DNA of 24,451 nt. Origin: a virus. The stretch covers positions 1 through 24,451 of IMG/VR virus record IMGVR_UViG_3300048837_001560, one strand, 5' to 3'. Both the position numbers and the translations under genes were made by a program. Positions 21,575-24,451 of this stretch are shown here, one piece after another (the stretch's first letter is position 1; every line of letters starts with the position of its first letter). The notes below the pieces were generated by a model. It had not been told where the DNA came from. It worked only from the letters and a program-made list of their open reading frames with translations, and ran no database searches.

Positions 21575-21793
21575 CTATCGCTCTTTCTCTTCCGGCATCT
21601 CCACCGCCATCCAGTGCGTGACCGTACCTGTCACGGTTCGCATGGACGCGAGGTCTCGCCACTCATTGCTGGCGTAATCGTGATAGCCACGGAACCACCG
21701 CCTATGCCAATAGCCATACTCGCGGTACTGCTCCAGAAGCAGCACAGTCTCATTCTCCGGCGCTCGCTCTTCGTCAACGTGGATCCACTGCAT
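21575..21793 (-). CDS. DUF551-like small protein
   Basis: 72 aa from ATG 21793, which shares a base with the TGA of the preceding gene (TGATG); a GTG at 21802 is the alternative. The sequence MQWIHVDEERAPENETVLLL, HRRWFRGYHDY and the closing VTHWMAVEMPEEKER follow the DUF551 pattern (W..v.erlPe....Vl, a middle Trp/Tyr stretch and a final vTHWMplP.p). DUF551 proteins are frequent accessory phage proteins of unknown function. In DUF551 the phrase is usually vtHWmplP; here the Pro is replaced. Confidence 0.75.
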   Translation of the reverse strand: MQWIHVDEERAPENETVLLLEQYREYGYWHRRWFRGYHDYASNEWRDLASMRTVTGTVTHWMAVEMPEEKER

Positions 21794-22500
21794 CACAGGC
21801 ACGGTATCACCTCTCGCACGTTGTCCGGCCGTGCGCCGGGCTCATGAATCTCTACCACCACACTCTGGCCGAGTTCGCCTCGCCAGGCGGCCAGGTGGCC
21901 TAGCTGGCGGCTGTACCAGTAGATTTCGGCCGGCTCCTGGTTGGCGTCGGCCGGATCGTCGAGGAGCCAGTGAAGCTCCACCACCTCGCCGATGTCGCCG
22001 GCGGGCGTGGAGAAGTGCTGGTAATGACCGGCGAACTTGAGCCAGGTGATGACCTGCCTACTGGCCGAGATGATGCAGTCCTGCTTGCTCATTTCGGTCA
22101 CAATCGGCGCGCGGCGATACACGTCACCAACGGACCAGCGCCGCGTGCACCACCGACTGAACCGCCGCAGGTCCACATCACGCAGCTCGTAGAGCGTGCC
22201 GCGGCCGGGCGAGGTGTCCACGCCGCGATAGATATAGCCGCCAGCCGACTGGTCGGCGGCGAACTCCTCCCACTCGGCGGTCATGCCGTTGGATTTCGTA
22301 AACCACCAGTGATAGCGGTCGTTTTGCATCGCGCCGTCGGTCTGACACTGGCAGCGTGACGTGTGCTGTCTGCCGTGTTTGTCGATCAGCGTCAGCTCAT
22401 AGAGCAGCGCCCGGTCGCCCCACAAAAACGGCAGCATGTCCACCTGATTCGGCTCAGGCGCTGCCTGGCCACCGGATACGTGCGGCAAGTAGACAGTCAT
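21793..22500 (-). CDS. Hypothetical protein rich in Trp/Tyr/Cys
   Basis: 235 aa from ATG 22500, overlapping the stop of the secreted peptide gene by four bases (ATGA). The frame stays open to 22776 but that part is a shadow of the peptide gene. Landmarks are MTVYLPHVSGGQ, LPFLWGDRALLYELTLIDKH, QCQTDGAMQNDRYHWWFTKS and ELRDVDLRRFSRWCTRRW; the C-terminus VVVEIHEPGARPDNVREVIP looks like a beta strand region. No signal peptide, no membrane segment and no recognised domain. It belongs to the accessory cluster between ParB and the HNH gene. Confidence 0.72.
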   Translation of the reverse strand: MTVYLPHVSGGQAAPEPNQVDMLPFLWGDRALLYELTLIDKHGRQHTSRCQCQTDGAMQNDRYHWWFTKSNGMTAEWEEFAADQSAGGYIYRGVDTSPGRGTLYELRDVDLRRFSRWCTRRWSVGDVYRRAPIVTEMSKQDCIISASRQVITWLKFAGHYQHFSTPAGDIGEVVELHWLLDDPADANQEPAEIYWYSRQLGHLAAWRGELGQSVVVEIHEPGARPDNVREVIPCL

Positions 22501-22769
22501 TTGGTCCGCTCCATGTGCAGGCCGGGGTAGGCGGCTGGGTACGGATACGGATAGAGCTGCACACCCGCAGGCGGCGTGGGTACCTGCTCGGCGTGCGGCG
22601 GGTAGCCGATCGGCCGTTCGCAGCAGGCAACCGGCGGCGTGGCGTCGGCCCGGTCGACCGTTACGGCGAGCCGCGGCTGCAGGCTCTCGGCCGACAAGCT
22701 GAGATAGCCGCCGGAGACGGCCATCAGCAAGAGCAGGGCCAATAGTAAGAGTTGAATTCGTCGCGTCAC
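22497..22769 (-). CDS. Small exported or membrane-anchored peptide
   Basis: 90 aa from GTG 22769 with AAGAGGAAG upstream. N-terminus is a strong signal or anchor: MTRRIQ followed by LLLLALLLLMAVSGGYLSL. The mature part is short and Pro/Tyr-rich (CCERPIGYPPHAEQVPTPPA, LYPYPYPAAYPGLH). A lipobox is not evident, so it is more likely an anchored or cleaved peptide than a lipoprotein. Unknown function; possibly cell-envelope related. Confidence 0.7.
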   Translation of the reverse strand: MTRRIQLLLLALLLLMAVSGGYLSLSAESLQPRLAVTVDRADATPPVACCERPIGYPPHAEQVPTPPAGVQLYPYPYPAAYPGLHMERTK

Positions 22770-22801
22770 AGTTCACTTCCTCTTATTCACATTAACTACC
22801 G

Positions 22802-23074
22802 TTAATCCAAGTCCATCGCCAACGTCGGCTGGACGGCCGGCGTCTCCAGCGGCCGATCCAGGCGCGTCACCAGGTAGACAATCCCCGCTGGCAGTTTGGC
22901 TGCTCGGACCTGCAAGCCGTCAACAGGCTCAGAAGGCACGGCCGGGGCCTCGCCGCCAACCAGGATGGCCACGACCGGCGGGCGCCGTCCGGCCTTGTGG
23001 CGCGCCATGGCATCCGCCACACTCAGTCCGGCGTATTGGTAACCCTCCATGCCTGATCTCAGGAACATACTCAT
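22802..23074 (-). CDS. Small hypothetical protein
   Basis: 90 aa from ATG 23074, one base after the ParB-like stop, with AGGAGG upstream (part of the Glu-rich end of the ParB gene). The frame is open upstream to 23125, but this is within ParB. MSMFLRSGMEGYQYAGLSVA, DAMARHKAGRRPPVVAILVG, then LQVRAAKLPAGIVYLVTRLD. It resembles a small alpha/beta protein; no family recognised. Confidence 0.72.
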   Translation of the reverse strand: MSMFLRSGMEGYQYAGLSVADAMARHKAGRRPPVVAILVGGEAPAVPSEPVDGLQVRAAKLPAGIVYLVTRLDRPLETPAVQPTLAMDLD

Positions 23075-23075
23075 G

Positions 23076-24451
23076 TCACTCCTCCTCATCGTTCGCGGCC
23101 GCCAGTCTCTCCGTGGCCTCCGCAATTGCTCGCGTCAACCACCCATCCAGCGACTGGCCCGCATCCGGCAGCAGCCCCAGCGCCGCCCCGTCGAATTCCG
23201 GTGACAACCACCGCTCATTGGCCGCCAGCAATCTCTCCGCCCGGAATTGACCACCCCAGGTGTCCCGATAGAACCGGCCTAACTCCCCCAGCATCTCCGC
23301 CAGCGCTACCACCTCGGGATCCAGCCCCACGCCCATCCGCTCGGCGATCGGCGCCAACTGATCGGCAGAACTGCGCTGCAGCCACACGTTCTTCCAGGCG
23401 TGGTCCGCAATCGAGCGCACGATCTCATCCGGATTGCCTGACGCCGTGAGCTTGTCCATCGAGGCATGCATCAGCAGTGCCAGCAACGGTCGCAACCGTT
23501 CATACCACTCCGAGGCGTTGGCCACGCCGGCCGTAAGCTCTCCGTACATCACTTGCCGCAGGTAATCACACAACAAGCGCTCTTGCTCGCTCCACGCCTG
23601 CAGCGTCTTCACATCCGGCCGGTTGGCCTCGCCGTCGGCAGTTTCTTGTACCGCGGCTGCCGCGGCAGCTATTGTCGCCTGCGCCGCCTCGTACTCCTCC
23701 TGCGACACTTCACCATCCTTGTGGACGTACACCACGCCATACCGGCCGTCGTCCTGCCACGTGTTCTTGGACCAATCCCAATCCGGCGCCGCCCAGACGG
23801 CCGCCCCGCCAGGCTGCCAGACCAGACGCAGGTTCTCCGTCATGCCCGCATCGACCAGCATTTGGAGCATTCGCCTCTGGTCATACGACACCTCGCTTGC
23901 GCCGTTGGACGCCACCGCCACGTCCAGCTCCTCGGAGAGCAGCCAGGCGGCGCGGTCACCGAACGCGATCGTCTTGCGATCCATGCACTTCTGGTGAAAG
24001 CAGTAGGCGTTGAGCCTCAGATGGCAGCCGCGGCACGTGGCCTGCACGATGCCCTCGCCAGCCAGCTCCAGCTCGACCAGCGCCGGCGGGATCTCCTCCC
24101 CGGCGAACGCCTGCGCCTTCCGGAAGTACTCGCGGATCTCATCGCTGGTCGTCTCCGGATCGGCCATAACATTCTCGATGAACGCCTCCGGCGCGATCGG
24201 GCCGTTCCAGCCGTAGGCGCTCTCGTTCCACTTCGTGTCGCGCGCCAGCTCCATGACCTTGACCACCGGCGCCAGAGCCAGAAGGTGACGCTCGCTCAGT
24301 TTCCCGGCCCGGTTGGCGTCCTGCAGCTCGTGCGGCAGCTCCAGCAGCCGCAACCGGTTGGCCACCGTCGGCCGCGATACGCCCCAGGCCGCGGCCACAT
24401 CCGCCTGCGAGCCGCCATCCGCCTTAATCCGCTCCAGCTTGCGGCGCATCA
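23076..24451 (-). CDS. ParB-like protein with cysteine-rich segment, N-terminus beyond the right edge
   Basis: At least 457 aa; the frame is open at the right edge and the ParB/sulfiredoxin-like N-terminal domain must lie outside. The visible start contains the ParB helix-turn-helix: SQADVAAAWGVSRPTVANRL then RLLELPHELQDA, typical of KorB/Noc-type DNA binding, and SERHLLALAPVVKV. About residue 180 there is a Cys/His cluster (ATCRGCHLRLNAYCFHQKCM), likely zinc-binding, which is seen in phage- and plasmid-borne ParB-like proteins. The rest is a helical C-terminal region of about 250 residues. In a phage this protein may act in plasmid-like partition, transcription control or DNA cleavage; the missing N-terminus prevents a decision. 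Confidence 0.85.
   Translation of the reverse strand, partial: MRRKLERIKADGGSQADVAAAWGVSRPTVANRLRLLELPHELQDANRAGKLSERHLLALAPVVKVMELARDTKWNESAYGWNGPIAPEAFIENVMADPETTSDEIREYFRKAQAFAGEEIPPALVELELAGEGIVQATCRGCHLRLNAYCFHQKCMDRKTIAFGDRAAWLLSEELDVAVASNGASEVSYDQRRMLQMLVDAGMTENLRLVWQPGGAAVWAAPDWDWSKNTWQDDGRYGVVYVHKDGEVSQEEYEAAQATIAAAAAAVQETADGEANRPDVKTLQAWSEQERLLCDYLRQVMYGELTAGVANASEWYERLRPLLALLMHASMDKLTASGNPDEIVRSIADHAWKNVWLQRSSADQLAPIAERMGVGLDPEVVALAEMLGELGRFYRDTWGGQFRAERLLAANERWLSPEFDGAALGLLPDAGQSLDGWLTRAIAEATERLAAANDEEE

Noticed and set aside
22501-22776. N-terminal extension of the 235-aa protein up to 22776
   Set aside because: It would overlap the whole secreted-peptide gene in another frame and reads like a shadow (Ala/Arg-rich); the ATGA coupling at 22500 is the better start.
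20652-23074. Possible homology of the products of 20652-20906 and 22802-23074
   Set aside because: Only a short phrase (G-x-VYLV) is shared; the rest does not align.

Overview
The window is a 24.5 kb piece of a tailed-phage genome (free siphovirus or prophage) read entirely from the minus strand. Genes run from the right edge to the left edge in one tightly packed array, with many 1-14 nt overlaps of ATGA, GTGA or TGATG type. Head genes are of HK97 type, and the tail genes (tail-tube protein, frameshifted chaperone pair, 656-aa tape measure, giant tip protein) indicate a long non-contractile tail. The DNA is GC-rich with strong GC bias at third codon positions, which explains the many long overlapping open frames on the plus strand; none of those looks like a gene. 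The host phylum cannot be fixed from this sequence. AT-rich heptanucleotide repeats at gene borders resemble the short tandem heptamers known from cyanobacterial genomes. Chloroflexota is my guess from the general style, not a demonstrated assignment. No integrase, repressor, tRNA or CRISPR array is visible.

Right to left: (1) 24451-20652, a ParB-like protein that runs off the right edge, then small accessory genes, including a secreted or lipid-anchored peptide, a DUF551-like protein and a four-helix membrane protein. (2) 20652-17397, the packaging module: HNH endonuclease, P27-type small terminase, three small genes and the large terminase. (3) 17400-15300, small genes including three tiny membrane proteins, a putative PD-(D/E)XK nuclease and a secreted protein that may have a double-psi barrel. 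(4) 15191-13839, a visibly AT-richer cargo block: a putative HEPN-domain protein followed by a spacer with a candidate promoter, two hairpins and a very strong intrinsic terminator that ends 11 nt before the portal start codon. (5) 13827-9335, head module: a portal fused to a Mu gpF-like minor head protein, prohead protease, major capsid protein and a small accessory protein. (6) 9331-7263, connector and tail completion genes and the tail-tube protein. (7) 7181-1, tail assembly: a G/GT chaperone pair with a -1 slippery run of nine A, the tape measure, a small tail protein and a giant (more than 1,330 codons) tail-tip/fibre protein with no stop before the left edge.

The most unusual features are: seven clusters of 7-bp tandem repeats placed almost exclusively at gene borders; the same repeat, together with a palindromic element, translated inside the seam of the portal-gpF fusion; the HEPN-type cargo gene with its promoter/terminator arrangement; and a pair of paralogous small genes on either side of the large terminase.
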